Part shown: piece after piece, positions 18,186 through 26,793 of the stretch
Numbering within the stretch: the stretch's first letter is position 1
Layout: every line of letters starts with the position of its first letter
NCBI GenBank assembly: GCA_016868895.1
Contig: VGFK01000007.1
Coordinates: forward strand, 1 to 38,937
Reading direction: 5' to 3'
Length of the DNA stretch: 38,937 bases
From: Bacteroidota bacterium
Lineage (GTDB): Bacteria; Bacteroidota; Bacteroidia; Chitinophagales; Chitinophagaceae
The notes under the pieces: generated by a model
What the model saw: the letters and a program-made list of their open reading frames with translations, nothing else
The model's database searches: none
What the model was told of the DNA's origin: nothing
Program-made: the position numbers and the translations under genes

Positions 18186-18890
18186 CTATTTCGTGTGATG
18201 TTTACGGCTCCAGACTTCATAGATGGGATCTCCTTTGGAGCTTTTCCCTTTATGGTGCCAGTCGCCCTCCTTCACTTCTGCTTCAAATGAAAGCGAAGCT
18301 CCAACGCGTGAGGCATCGCGTGAAAAGAATTCGATGTTCTCGGTGTATTGACCGTTTTTAAATGTATAGGTGCCGCCGCCTGTTCCAAAAAACTCACCCG
18401 TTTCTGAGTTGATAGCTGCCCACTGAAAGCGAGTGCCCGACATGATTTTGAGTGTTTTTCGGGCTCCGGGGTTCATGGGCATCATGTTTCCGTTTTGGTG
18501 CCTTCCCGTTATGCGCCAGTTGCCTGCCAATCCGCTATTTGCGTCGTCTACACGCTCCCACTCTTGTGTGATTCCTTCTGCCGGCAGATGTAGCTTCTTC
18601 CCTTTCAATTTGTGATCGTATGAAAAACTTAGTTTTACTTCATCCTTATTATCGGTATTGAATTCGATGACTCCCGACATGTTTTCGCCGTCAATGGTGG
18701 CAGTACCTCCTCGCGTACGGATGAATTTTCGATTGGCCACGTGAAAGGTAGAGACGACAAAATAATTGTCGACTATCGTCATGTACTGAATGGCGGTATC
18801 CAGATCACGAACCCACGCACCGGTGAGGTCTTGCGTAAAGCCTGAAAATGAAATCAGGCAATTCAATGCAAACAACTGAAACCATTTCAT
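18186..18890 (-). CDS. Secreted protein with duplicated lipocalin-like domain
   Basis: The 234-aa protein with signal peptide (residues 1-19, 'FSGFTQ') is not assigned to a characterised family. It appears to be two copies of one domain: copy 1 (about 22-110) has 'FIRTRGGTATIDGENMSGVI' and copy 2 (about 120-225) has 'FFGTGGGTYTFKNGQYTENI', each followed by a beta-rich segment ('EVKLSFSYDH' and 'GASLSFEAEV') and a closing 'QEWERVDD' or 'YEVWSRK'. This pattern suggests small beta-barrel modules. It is the last gene of an operon with a DUF1080 protein (10 nt upstream) and a Gfo/Idh/MocA oxidoreductase, so an accessory or carrier role in extracytoplasmic sugar chemistry is possible but unproven. 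Confidence 0.85.
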   Translation of the reverse strand: MKWFQLFALNCLISFSGFTQDLTGAWVRDLDTAIQYMTIVDNYFVVSTFHVANRKFIRTRGGTATIDGENMSGVIEFNTDNKDEVKLSFSYDHKLKGKKLHLPAEGITQEWERVDDANSGLAGNWRITGRHQNGNMMPMNPGARKTLKIMSGTRFQWAAINSETGEFFGTGGGTYTFKNGQYTENIEFFSRDASRVGASLSFEAEVKEGDWHHKGKSSKGDPIYEVWSRKHHTK

Positions 18891-18900
18891 ACTGATTGAA

Positions 18901-20937
18901 TTAAAGTTTACGTATGCGGATATTTTTGAAGCGAACCACGTCTCCGTGACCCAAAAATCCGATGTGTCCGCTGGTGTTCAGCAGTCCCGGATGTTTTTGT
19001 CCATCTGCCGTTCCATTCACGGAAGCTGCCTGGATATCTCCATCGAGTATTACCTGTCCATTGAGGGTTACCGTGATGCGTGATCCTTTTGCTATGACTG
19101 TTTGCGTATTCCATTCTCCGGTTGTAAGCAAGTAGCCTCGTTTTGCGGGGATGACACCGTAGACAGAACCATGATACTGATACGGCTTGAGTTTCTCGTA
19201 TACCGGCGCATCGTTATCGAGGATTTGAAGTTCCATGCCCACATAGGCTGCATCTCCTTCGGTGGGCGTGCGGATGCCCAATCCATTATTGGCCCCCGGA
19301 GTCAGTTGAAACTCAAACCGGTACTCGAAATCACTGTATTGCTCGCGTGTGAACAAATTTCCCTTCCCCCTTCCGGGATAGGTAACAATGGCCCCATCTT
19401 CCACAGCATATCCCTCTTTATTTCCTATCCATTTATCCAGATTGGCTCCATCAAATAAGTGCTCAAATCCTTCTTTCTTTTCTTGCGCAGAGAGTTGTGC
19501 AATTTGTGGAGGATTCAGTTCACGGATATAGAGGTTACGATATGCGACATAGGTGCCGTGTGCCTGTAATTCAATTTGTTCTTCTGTAAAAATTGGAAGT
19601 GTACGATCCCAATAATTTTCAAGCACGGTTTCATCCGTTACTTTTTGGCCATTGAGAAAAACCGTAACCTTATCTCCCTTCATGATGATATGGAACGTAT
19701 TCCATTCTCCAATGGGATTATCGGCCACCATCAGTGGTTTACTTGGGTTTTTTTGATTGTTGTACAATCCCCCTGACCCTACTTGGGCACCGGATTCGCG
19801 CCGCGAGGTGTCCCAGATCTGCACTTGTGGACTTCCACGGAGATAAATGCCTGCATCCCCTTTTGCCGTGATTTTCCAGTCGACCACCATTTCAAAATCA
19901 CGGTACTTTTTCCGCGTACAGAGGTTCTCGCCGTGTCCGGTAAAGACCAGCAGTCCATTGTCGACTATCCAATCGTTTTGCATTTGCGCATTAGCAACAG
20001 CCTCTGCGTTGAGCAATTCTTCTTCGCTCATTTTCGCCCGGGTGATGGGATTTCCAACCAATCCTTTCCAGCCCGAGAGGTCGCGGCCATTGAACATGGA
20101 CTCCCACCCATTATCATAAGGAAGCGCTTTGAGATAACCAGTCAAGAGTTTGTTCAATGCAATACTATCCGTTCCCCTGATCAACGGCTTCGCTTTTTCC
20201 AACACCGAGCGCGGGGCTCTTCCCCTGAGTGCAGGTTGCCTGAGTGCCATTCTGGTTACAATGGCGGCTGCCTGATGTTTCAAGGCAGGATCATCCAGAT
20301 AATGAGATGCCACCATCAATGCAGGAAAACTGGTTACCATTTCAAGTTTGTTCAATAAACGGCGGCGTTCGACAGGATCCATTGCCTTTTGCATATCCTC
20401 CTGAAACTTGAGCAGGAACCGGGGGTCCTGCATATTGACCAGTCCAATCAAGGGTTTATCAACTCCTGTTGAGGAGGGCAGTTGATAGTGTACATACTGC
20501 AATGCTGCCGCAATAGTGCGTTGTGAAGTCCCTTGAGCAGTATTCAATTTCGCATTCAAGGCAGCGATGGCAGCAGACGACCGAATGGTAGCCAGTGCGC
20601 GGGAGGCCGGGCCGCACCATTGTTCATCCGAGAGCAATTTGGAAAGTACCGGAACGGAGAGATCAGAACCCAGTACACCGGCGAGGGAGATCAAATATTC
20701 TTTTGCATAGAACGTTTTTGCATTTTTTATAGCACTGTTCAAACGTTTTGCAAATGCTGCAGCTTCTTGTGTTTGATTGGCCACGCGATGCGCATAGGCA
20801 TCGATCGTGAACGTAGCAGTCACTTTGAGCGAATCATCGTCCAGTGATCTAAAGATCTGTTTCCAATTCTCTTGTTGAGCAACAGAAGATGTAAAAGAAG
20901 CTATCAGTATACATAAGAAAAGGGGGATTCGTTTCAT
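18901..20937 (-). CDS. Secreted protein with HEAT-like region and two DUF1080 (3-keto-disaccharide hydrolase) domains
   Basis: The 678-aa protein has a signal peptide (1-20, 'TSSVAQQ'). Residues about 25-270 are all-helical with HEAT-like repeats ('LSDEQWCGPASRALATIRS', 'ALNAKLNTAQGT'). DUF1080 domain 1 (about 281-470) starts 'GWESMFNGRDLSGWKGL' and has 'DAGIYLRGSPQVQIWD'. Domain 2 (about 487-678) starts 'EGFEHLFDGANLDKWIG' and has 'NNGLGIRTP' and 'YVGMELQILD'. DUF1080 is a concanavalin-like lectin/glycosidase fold, some members of which hydrolyse 3-keto-glycosides. Which of the two domains is catalytic cannot be told. The upstream Gfo/Idh/MocA oxidoreductase (12 nt away) fits a pathway oxidising sugars at C3 before cleavage. 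Confidence 0.9.
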   Translation of the reverse strand: MKRIPLFLCILIASFTSSVAQQENWKQIFRSLDDDSLKVTATFTIDAYAHRVANQTQEAAAFAKRLNSAIKNAKTFYAKEYLISLAGVLGSDLSVPVLSKLLSDEQWCGPASRALATIRSSAAIAALNAKLNTAQGTSQRTIAAALQYVHYQLPSSTGVDKPLIGLVNMQDPRFLLKFQEDMQKAMDPVERRRLLNKLEMVTSFPALMVASHYLDDPALKHQAAAIVTRMALRQPALRGRAPRSVLEKAKPLIRGTDSIALNKLLTGYLKALPYDNGWESMFNGRDLSGWKGLVGNPITRAKMSEEELLNAEAVANAQMQNDWIVDNGLLVFTGHGENLCTRKKYRDFEMVVDWKITAKGDAGIYLRGSPQVQIWDTSRRESGAQVGSGGLYNNQKNPSKPLMVADNPIGEWNTFHIIMKGDKVTVFLNGQKVTDETVLENYWDRTLPIFTEEQIELQAHGTYVAYRNLYIRELNPPQIAQLSAQEKKEGFEHLFDGANLDKWIGNKEGYAVEDGAIVTYPGRGKGNLFTREQYSDFEYRFEFQLTPGANNGLGIRTPTEGDAAYVGMELQILDNDAPVYEKLKPYQYHGSVYGVIPAKRGYLLTTGEWNTQTVIAKGSRITVTLNGQVILDGDIQAASVNGTADGQKHPGLLNTSGHIGFLGHGDVVRFKNIRIRKL

Positions 20938-20949
20938 GAGCGGTTATTT

Positions 20950-22218
20950 TCAGATGGTCCAAGGAGTGCGCATGGGTGGGTAGACATATCGATTGGCTTC
21001 TGCATCGTTGATGAATTCCTGTCGCACAGGATCAAAATTCAAGGTCCTTCCCAACTGCAAGGCTATTTTTCCCATGTTGATGATCGTGCAGGAGCGATGG
21101 CCGTTCATTTCGTTGAGCGCAAAGACTTTTCGGTATTTAACCGACTCCACAAAGCTTGTAACCTGCGGTTCAGGATCCGGCATCATGGCCAACTTGTCTT
21201 CCAGATTGGGTATGGTCGATTTAAACCCTTTGAACAGCTTTCCGTTGGGGCCCTCGATGTAGGCTACATCTGGATCTTTTGCTTCACCATCCAAAATGAT
21301 TTTGCAGCCATCATCGTAGGTATACGTGATTTTTCGGAAGGTACCGCAGGCGTCTGGATGTTGCTGTTCGGCATCGACTTCCACTTTCACGGGACTGGTA
21401 TGGTCTTTGCCTAAAAAATATTGAATAGGATCCAAGTAATGCTGACCCATATCGCCGAGCCCACCCCCATCATAATCCCAATACCCTCTGAATGTTCCGT
21501 GCACCCGATGAGGATGATAGGGCTTGAAAGGAGCAGGACCCAACCAACGTTCGTAGTCCAACTCTTGTGGCACCGGTTGTGGCTCCAGTTGTGTTTTACC
21601 GACCCAATAAAATTTCCAGTCAAAGCCGGTGTGTTTGCTCACGGTCACCGTCAATGGCCAACCCAATAATCCAGCATCCACGAGTTTTTTTATGGGGCGA
21701 ACGGAGGTATTCATTCCGTAGAAACGATCTTCGAATCGGAACCAGGTATTGAGACGGAACATGCGACCATTTTGCTTCACTGCTTCCACTACTCGCTTTC
21801 CCTCACCAATTGTACGGGTCATGGGTTTTTCGCACCAAATGTCCTTTCCGGCTCGGGCTGCTTCGATCGCCATGATGCCGTGCCAATGCGGTGGTGTAGC
21901 AATGTGAACAATATCGACTTCTGGAAGTGCAATCAACTCTTTGTAATCGTGGAATAATTTGATTTTCTCCGGCACCATATTGGCTGCTTCCGAAAGATGC
22001 TTGGAATCCACATCACACATGGCCACTACCCGTGTTCCGGCATAAGGAATATGATCCCTGCCCATGCCACCCACACCAATGATTCCTTTGGTCAACTGGT
22101 CACTCGGGGGGATGTGTCCGCGGCCCAGCACATGCCGGGGAACAATCATGAATCCTGCAGCGGTTGCTGCAGTGAGTTTAATAAAGGATCTTCTTCCTTT
22201 AAGATGAGATGCGTACAT
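20950..22218 (-). CDS. Gfo/Idh/MocA-family oxidoreductase with Tat signal
   Basis: The 422-aa NAD(P)-dependent sugar oxidoreductase is probably exported folded with its cofactor: 'GRRSFIKLTAATAAGFMIVP' is a twin-arginine signal. The Rossmann fold has 'GIIGVGGMGRDHI' and the family's 'EKP' lysine motif in 'WCEKPMTRT'. The C-terminal domain contains 'GGLGDMGQHYLDPIQYFLG', with the His typical of this group. The ATG at 22218 is preferred to TTG at 22224. It is the first gene of a three-gene minus-strand operon with the DUF1080 protein and a secreted protein. A TATCTTTA box at 22243-22236 may be its -7 element. The substrate is unknown; oxidation to a 3-keto sugar is an inference from the DUF1080 partner. 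Confidence 0.92.
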   Translation of the reverse strand: MYASHLKGRRSFIKLTAATAAGFMIVPRHVLGRGHIPPSDQLTKGIIGVGGMGRDHIPYAGTRVVAMCDVDSKHLSEAANMVPEKIKLFHDYKELIALPEVDIVHIATPPHWHGIMAIEAARAGKDIWCEKPMTRTIGEGKRVVEAVKQNGRMFRLNTWFRFEDRFYGMNTSVRPIKKLVDAGLLGWPLTVTVSKHTGFDWKFYWVGKTQLEPQPVPQELDYERWLGPAPFKPYHPHRVHGTFRGYWDYDGGGLGDMGQHYLDPIQYFLGKDHTSPVKVEVDAEQQHPDACGTFRKITYTYDDGCKIILDGEAKDPDVAYIEGPNGKLFKGFKSTIPNLEDKLAMMPDPEPQVTSFVESVKYRKVFALNEMNGHRSCTIINMGKIALQLGRTLNFDPVRQEFINDAEANRYVYPPMRTPWTI

Positions 22219-22235
22219 AGGCAATCGTTATGTTT

Positions 22236-22243
22236 TAAAGATA
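22236..22243 (-). promoter_or_regulatory. Possible -7 element of the oxidoreductase operon
   Basis: TATCTTTA on the minus strand differs from TAnnTTTG only at the last base and lies 17 nt upstream of the ATG at 22218. There is no good -33 partner. On the other strand, TATTTTTA at 22280-22287 is an equally imperfect candidate for the divergent ceramidase-like gene. Confidence 0.3.
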
Positions 22244-22292
22244 ATCAATCGGATAGTTTTTCTTTATTGAATTCTTGCCTATTTTTATTCCC

Positions 22293-23540
22293 ATGAAGCA
22301 CGCTCATTCAACATTTGCCATTCTCCTGTTCATTTTTGTGATAACTGGCTATTCTAACGCCCAATCTTTTCAGGTGGGCGCAGCGATGCGAAACATCAAT
22401 CCGGATAAGGACAGTCTCTATTTAGCGGGAGGAAAACCCAATCGTCCCTTCATGGATGTTCACGACGATCTTCATGTCAAGGCCATTCACATCGATAATG
22501 GAAAACAGAATATTACGTTGCTGACATTCGACTGTATCGGACTGCTTTATCCGGTTCTGGAAGAGATTCGCGCAGAGATTCGATCCAAATCAAATGACAT
22601 TGCCCCTGAACATATTGTGATGAGCTCTACCCATACCCATGCCGGTCCGGATGTCGTCGGTATTTGGGGGAAAGATTTTACGCATACGGGTGTGGTGGAT
22701 CGCCACATGATGAAAATCAAGACAAATGCAGTTGAGGCTATTCTGGAAGCACGTTCCAGGAGAGCTGCGGCCAGCATGGAGTATGCAGTCGGGGAACATG
22801 GCGAGGATTGGGTGAAAAATATTTCTGAGCCTACGGAGTTGGATCGAACCCTTTCGGTGATTCGCTTTCGAAATGCACAACAAAAAAATATTGCCACCCT
22901 CACCAATTTTGCCTGTCACCCCACCATCATGGACGATGCCACCACAGCGGCCAGCGCTGATTATGTTTGGGGATATTACCGATACATGGACTCTCTCCAA
23001 GGAGGAGTAAACGCATTTTTTCAAGGTTCCATTGGAGGATGGATCCAGCCGGAGGATGTGCCTTCTTCATTTGAACAAGCAAATTTTTATGGAACACGAT
23101 TGGCGCAATACGCGAGCGGGATTCTCAAAAAAGGCAAACGTTCTGCTACAACCGACATGTGGTTCAGGAGCAATAAAGTCGAGTTTCCAGTCGCCAACCC
23201 CATGTTCAAGGTACTTTCAAAAAACGGCATCATCAAGCGGTCATTTGGTGAAAATGTTCAATCTGAAATCGCTTTCTTTCAAATTGGAGATGCACAATTT
23301 GCCACTCATCCAGGAGAAACGGTCCCGCAGATGAGTTGGGACACCAAAAAACTGATGAAAACAAACGGCCCCAAGTTTGTAATAGGATTGGGACAAGACG
23401 CGTTGGGGTATATTTTAAAGCCAACGTTCTTTGATGCCAGTAAGCAAATACCCCACAGCGATTATTTAACGGGCATGAGTGTGGGTCCACAAACCATGGA
23501 AATCATCATGCGAACGCTTCAGAAGCTATCAAATCAATAA
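22293..23540 (+). CDS. Secreted neutral/alkaline non-lysosomal ceramidase-like protein
   Basis: The 415-aa protein has a signal peptide (1-24, 'ITGYSNAQ') and the N-terminal catalytic-domain pattern of neutral ceramidases: 'VGAAMRNINPD', 'DVHDDLHVKAIHID', 'MSSTHTHAGPDVVG' (zinc His pair and catalytic Ser region) and 'TNFACHPTIM'. Neutral ceramidases release the fatty acid from ceramide; this short form lacks the C-terminal immunoglobulin-like domain of the full enzyme (about 650-700 aa). Many such short proteins in Bacteroidota are annotated only by similarity and may act on other amides. ATG 22293 is preferred over TTG 22275, because the signal peptide begins there. It is divergent from the oxidoreductase operon, with 74 bp between starts. 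Confidence 0.85.
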   Translation: MKHAHSTFAILLFIFVITGYSNAQSFQVGAAMRNINPDKDSLYLAGGKPNRPFMDVHDDLHVKAIHIDNGKQNITLLTFDCIGLLYPVLEEIRAEIRSKSNDIAPEHIVMSSTHTHAGPDVVGIWGKDFTHTGVVDRHMMKIKTNAVEAILEARSRRAAASMEYAVGEHGEDWVKNISEPTELDRTLSVIRFRNAQQKNIATLTNFACHPTIMDDATTAASADYVWGYYRYMDSLQGGVNAFFQGSIGGWIQPEDVPSSFEQANFYGTRLAQYASGILKKGKRSATTDMWFRSNKVEFPVANPMFKVLSKNGIIKRSFGENVQSEIAFFQIGDAQFATHPGETVPQMSWDTKKLMKTNGPKFVIGLGQDALGYILKPTFFDASKQIPHSDYLTGMSVGPQTMEIIMRTLQKLSNQ

Positions 23541-23549
23541 GGGCATTCA

Positions 23550-24308
23550 TTATTTTTTCAGCCATTTTGATGTAACAAAAAACAGGGCAAAACCGGAGAA
23601 GACTGTTATGAGTCCGAAAATGGAAAATACCCTCAAGAGTATATTTCCAAATTCATCTCGACTTTCATAATCCATGGTGTGCATCATCCATAAAAAATCA
23701 AATATTCGCCATTTATCGTTTCTGACTTTTTGCACAGTACCCAAAGATGCAGCAACATAGACCACAGCCTGCGAGGGATGATCAAATTGAACTGCGTAAG
23801 CCGGAAGCGGGCCGCTCCGGTATTCATGATGTGCATGGGTTGATTCCAGGTATTCCACTTTCTTTACTGCAGCATCCACTACAAAATGACGTTGCGCAAC
23901 CTGGATTGCTTCTTGTTCGCTGAGTGGTCCTCTTAATGCTCCTGTCCGTGCATCTGCCAAATGTTCCATTGCTTCTGCATGGTGATTTGAAGAAGAGTTT
24001 TTTTCCAATGCAGATATACACCTAACCTGATAATAGGGCCTGCCCAGGATATCTACCACCTGAAGACTAACAAGTGAGTCAATTTGATGAAGTGCAGAAA
24101 TTGAACGCAGTACCTGTGCAGGAGAAACTAGACTATCGTTAGAAGGTAATAGTGGCACGCGCTTTTGTTCATAATCGCCATGGATTTCATCCATATTGCT
24201 CCAGCTAAAATACAATCCTCCAGTGGTCCACATCATAAATTGTATTCCCAATAACAACCCTAAGACTCTATGGAATTTTCGGATATAATACTGCTTGCTT
24301 CGTTTCAT
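23550..24308 (-). CDS. PepSY-domain membrane protein
   Basis: The 252-aa protein has one membrane helix near the N-terminus (about 12-37, 'KFHRVLGLLLGIQFMMWTTG', where 'KxHRxLG' is the usual start of PepSY_TM proteins) and another at the C-terminus (about 222-246, 'VFSIFGLITVFSGFALFFVT'). The periplasmic part contains a PepSY-like segment ('LSEQEAIQVAQRHFV') and a His-rich patch ('STHAHHEYR'). PepSY_TM proteins are often linked to siderophore uptake or membrane redox, but the role of this one is unknown. It lies 8 nt downstream of the sugar kinase and is apparently the last gene of the rhamnose operon, which is an unusual companion. It is convergent with the ceramidase-like gene, with 9 bp between stops. 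Confidence 0.85.
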   Translation of the reverse strand: MKRSKQYYIRKFHRVLGLLLGIQFMMWTTGGLYFSWSNMDEIHGDYEQKRVPLLPSNDSLVSPAQVLRSISALHQIDSLVSLQVVDILGRPYYQVRCISALEKNSSSNHHAEAMEHLADARTGALRGPLSEQEAIQVAQRHFVVDAAVKKVEYLESTHAHHEYRSGPLPAYAVQFDHPSQAVVYVAASLGTVQKVRNDKWRIFDFLWMMHTMDYESRDEFGNILLRVFSIFGLITVFSGFALFFVTSKWLKK

Positions 24309-24316
24309 ATTATTTT

Positions 24317-25501
24317 TTAACTCAACACCATAGCAGCGCCTAACGCTGTGCCTTGATGAATAGCCGAGGCCTTTATTTTCTTTGCAGGAAATGCTTCTGA
24401 TAATAATTTCATAAACAATGAATTGGTAGAAAATCCGCCGTCCACAATAATGGTACTCAATGGAGATTCTGCCTCAATGTGAGCAATGCACTTTACTTGA
24501 TCATCGATTAACTGTTGCATAAGTTGCCGGTATTCCTCACGTTCGTATACTTTGTTTTTAGGTATGGAGAGACGATCTGCAAGAGCAGTGATACCTTGCT
24601 CATGGAAATATCCACCAAAAAATCGGGATGCCTTCACCGGCACACCTGTATACTGAAGATAACAGAGGCAGTCCTTTTGCAATTGATCTTGTGTCAGCGG
24701 TGCATGATTAAATGGATTGAGGGCAATACACCAGGTTCCGGTTGACAACAACAAAAAAGGTTCCTGTTCCTGAAGAAGGTGCGGGATAAGCGCTGCAGAA
24801 CTATCGTGCAATCCAGTTCCACAGATTACCTGTTTCCCAGCAAACTCGATGGAAGTTGTTTGATGAGCATTAACAATAGGCGGGAAAAGGTTAGCCAACC
24901 CTTCGTCGACTACCCAGTCATGGTACCGATGATGATCAAAATCCCATAAGTGAGTGTGGCAACCCACACTGGTTATTTCCGTCTGCTGCAGACCACTGAT
25001 TAAAAAAGCAATGTATTGAGGCAAATGCAAGGAGCAGTGTATTGCCGAAAAAAGGTCAGGCATTTCCTTCTTGATTCGATAGAGCTGCAGACCCGAATTT
25101 AAACTTCCAAGAACGGGAGAAGCTGTTATTCTAGCCAACTCCTCTCTCCCACCATATCTGTCATAAAACTCGTCTTGCAGTTGCTCCGGAAACGGCTTTA
25201 AATAATTATAGAGCGGGGTAAGCGGATTGCCCTGTGCATCAAGATGAACAAAAGAAGCACCGTATGTAGAAAAATTAATGACGTTGACTTCAAACCTATG
25301 ATCGGTCACCACTGATGCAAGTCCCTCGATTACAAAGTGTTTCAATGCAACTAGATCCTCACACGGAAATCCGTCTTCGTCGGTTACCTCAGGCAGGTGA
25401 ACCACGTTTTCAAAAACGAGTTGATGCTGTTCATCAAATAGCAGGATTTTTTTATTGGACTTCCCTATATCGGCTATGGCGGTTACTGGAATGGATTTCA
25501 T
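24317..25501 (-). CDS. FGGY-family sugar kinase, probable L-rhamnulokinase
   Basis: The 394-aa kinase is about 90-100 residues shorter than E. coli RhaB. It keeps the FGGY/actin-fold landmarks: 'AIADIGKSNKKILLF' (phosphate 1), 'GLHDSSAALIPHL' (catalytic Asp region), 'LLLSTGTWCIALNP' (phosphate 2) and 'IIVDGGFSTNSLFMKLLSE' (adenosine). Its place between rhaI (6 nt upstream) and a PepSY gene in an operon with rhaT and a rhamnulose-phosphate aldolase makes phosphorylation of L-rhamnulose at O1 the likely reaction. Substrate is inferred from context; fuculose or xylulose kinases share the fold. Confidence 0.85.
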   Translation of the reverse strand: MKSIPVTAIADIGKSNKKILLFDEQHQLVFENVVHLPEVTDEDGFPCEDLVALKHFVIEGLASVVTDHRFEVNVINFSTYGASFVHLDAQGNPLTPLYNYLKPFPEQLQDEFYDRYGGREELARITASPVLGSLNSGLQLYRIKKEMPDLFSAIHCSLHLPQYIAFLISGLQQTEITSVGCHTHLWDFDHHRYHDWVVDEGLANLFPPIVNAHQTTSIEFAGKQVICGTGLHDSSAALIPHLLQEQEPFLLLSTGTWCIALNPFNHAPLTQDQLQKDCLCYLQYTGVPVKASRFFGGYFHEQGITALADRLSIPKNKVYEREEYRQLMQQLIDDQVKCIAHIEAESPLSTIIVDGGFSTNSLFMKLLSEAFPAKKIKASAIHQGTALGAAMVLS

Positions 25502-25507
25502 AAACAG

Positions 25508-26782
25508 CTATAAGCCTGTTGCTTTTGAAACAACTCCTCGCTCGTTGATCAGGACTTCTCGCACGTTCAACTCCCGATAGAGTCGCAATGGATTAAGCGA
25601 TCCGCCTTTGTTTCTCCGTGCTTCAGCCAACAAGGGGCGCACATCGGTCCTAAACGCATCCTGCAAGATTTCTTGAGCAAGAACTGTATCGTTAGCAATT
25701 CGGGCTGACTCAAGTGCATCTGCATCCACCAGCAAGGCTTGGGCATAAGCAAGCTGGATGGCTTCAACGGATTGCAGCAGGTCCTCTAATGGATCTTTTA
25801 TGTTGTGAGAGGCATCAATCATCCAGGACAAATCGCTGGCATGGTTCATGCTTTGCGCATTCATTCCTTCTACCAGTTCCTGAAAGATGAGGAAAAGCTG
25901 GTAAGGGTGAATGGAACCAACCGTTAAATCATCGTCCCCATACTTTGAATCATTGAAATGAAAACCACCCAATTTTTTTTCCATCAACAGCACCGAGACA
26001 ATCTGTTCAATATTGGCATTGGGAAGATGGTGGCCCAAATCCACCAATGTGAAGGCCTTATTGCCTAATTTATTGGCAAGCAGGTACGATTGGCCCCAAT
26101 CTCCCACCGTCATGGAGTAAAAATTAGGTTCACATGCTTTGTATTCAATCAGCAATTTCCAATCCGATGGCAGCGATTGATACACCTCAGCAAGGCTGTC
26201 GTGCACATGTTGAAACGCTTTTCGAAAATTCAGTTGACCCGGAAAATTAGACCCGTCGGAAAGCCAGACTGTGAGTGCCGTAGATCCCAGTTCTTTGCCG
26301 TACTGCATTACTTCGATGTTGTGGGCTATCGCTTGCTTCCGCACATCAGCACTCACGTGCTGGAGGGAGCCGAACTTATAGCTGTGGGACTGACCCGGCT
26401 GATCCTGAAACGTATTTGAATTGACCGCGTCGAATCGAATGTCCAATGATTGTGCCAGTGTTCGTATCGCCGCTGGATCGGTTGGAATGTCCCAGGGGAT
26501 ATGTAGCGATATGGCTCCGCTGGAGCGATTCAATGCATGCAACACGCCTATGTCTTCTAATTTTTGTTCCAGGCTTCCCGGTTCTCCTCCAATGGAAAAG
26601 CGACCGAACCGGGTTCCACCTGCACCCAACGCCCAACTGGGTATGGCAATTTGAAATGCTTCCAACAAAGGCAGCAATCTACGGGCTGAAGGACGCAGTG
26701 TAAATAGCTGTTCCAACCGCAGAAGATGATCCTCGTATAAGCGATTGTTGTGTTGGTCTATGGAATGTTGTTCAATTCTCAT
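25508..26782 (-). CDS. rhaI: L-rhamnose isomerase (RhaI type)
   Basis: The 424-aa TIM-barrel isomerase converts L-rhamnose to L-rhamnulose. The sequence resembles the Pseudomonas stutzeri RhaI family rather than E. coli RhaA. Metal-site segments are visible: 'LLIEYKACEPNFY' (Glu), 'TLVDLGHHLPNANIEQI' (Asp and His), 'GGFHFNDSKYGDDDLTVGS' (His, Asp). The start at 26782 ('MRIEQHSIDQ') is supported by the 11-nt spacing from the upstream aldolase gene; a longer frame reaching 26998 only overlaps the aldolase-dehydrogenase gene and has Cys/Arg-rich, non-protein-like sequence. It is third in the rhamnose operon. Confidence 0.92.
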   Translation of the reverse strand: MRIEQHSIDQHNNRLYEDHLLRLEQLFTLRPSARRLLPLLEAFQIAIPSWALGAGGTRFGRFSIGGEPGSLEQKLEDIGVLHALNRSSGAISLHIPWDIPTDPAAIRTLAQSLDIRFDAVNSNTFQDQPGQSHSYKFGSLQHVSADVRKQAIAHNIEVMQYGKELGSTALTVWLSDGSNFPGQLNFRKAFQHVHDSLAEVYQSLPSDWKLLIEYKACEPNFYSMTVGDWGQSYLLANKLGNKAFTLVDLGHHLPNANIEQIVSVLLMEKKLGGFHFNDSKYGDDDLTVGSIHPYQLFLIFQELVEGMNAQSMNHASDLSWMIDASHNIKDPLEDLLQSVEAIQLAYAQALLVDADALESARIANDTVLAQEILQDAFRTDVRPLLAEARRNKGGSLNPLRLYRELNVREVLINERGVVSKATGL

Positions 26783-26793
26783 GTGAAATTCTA

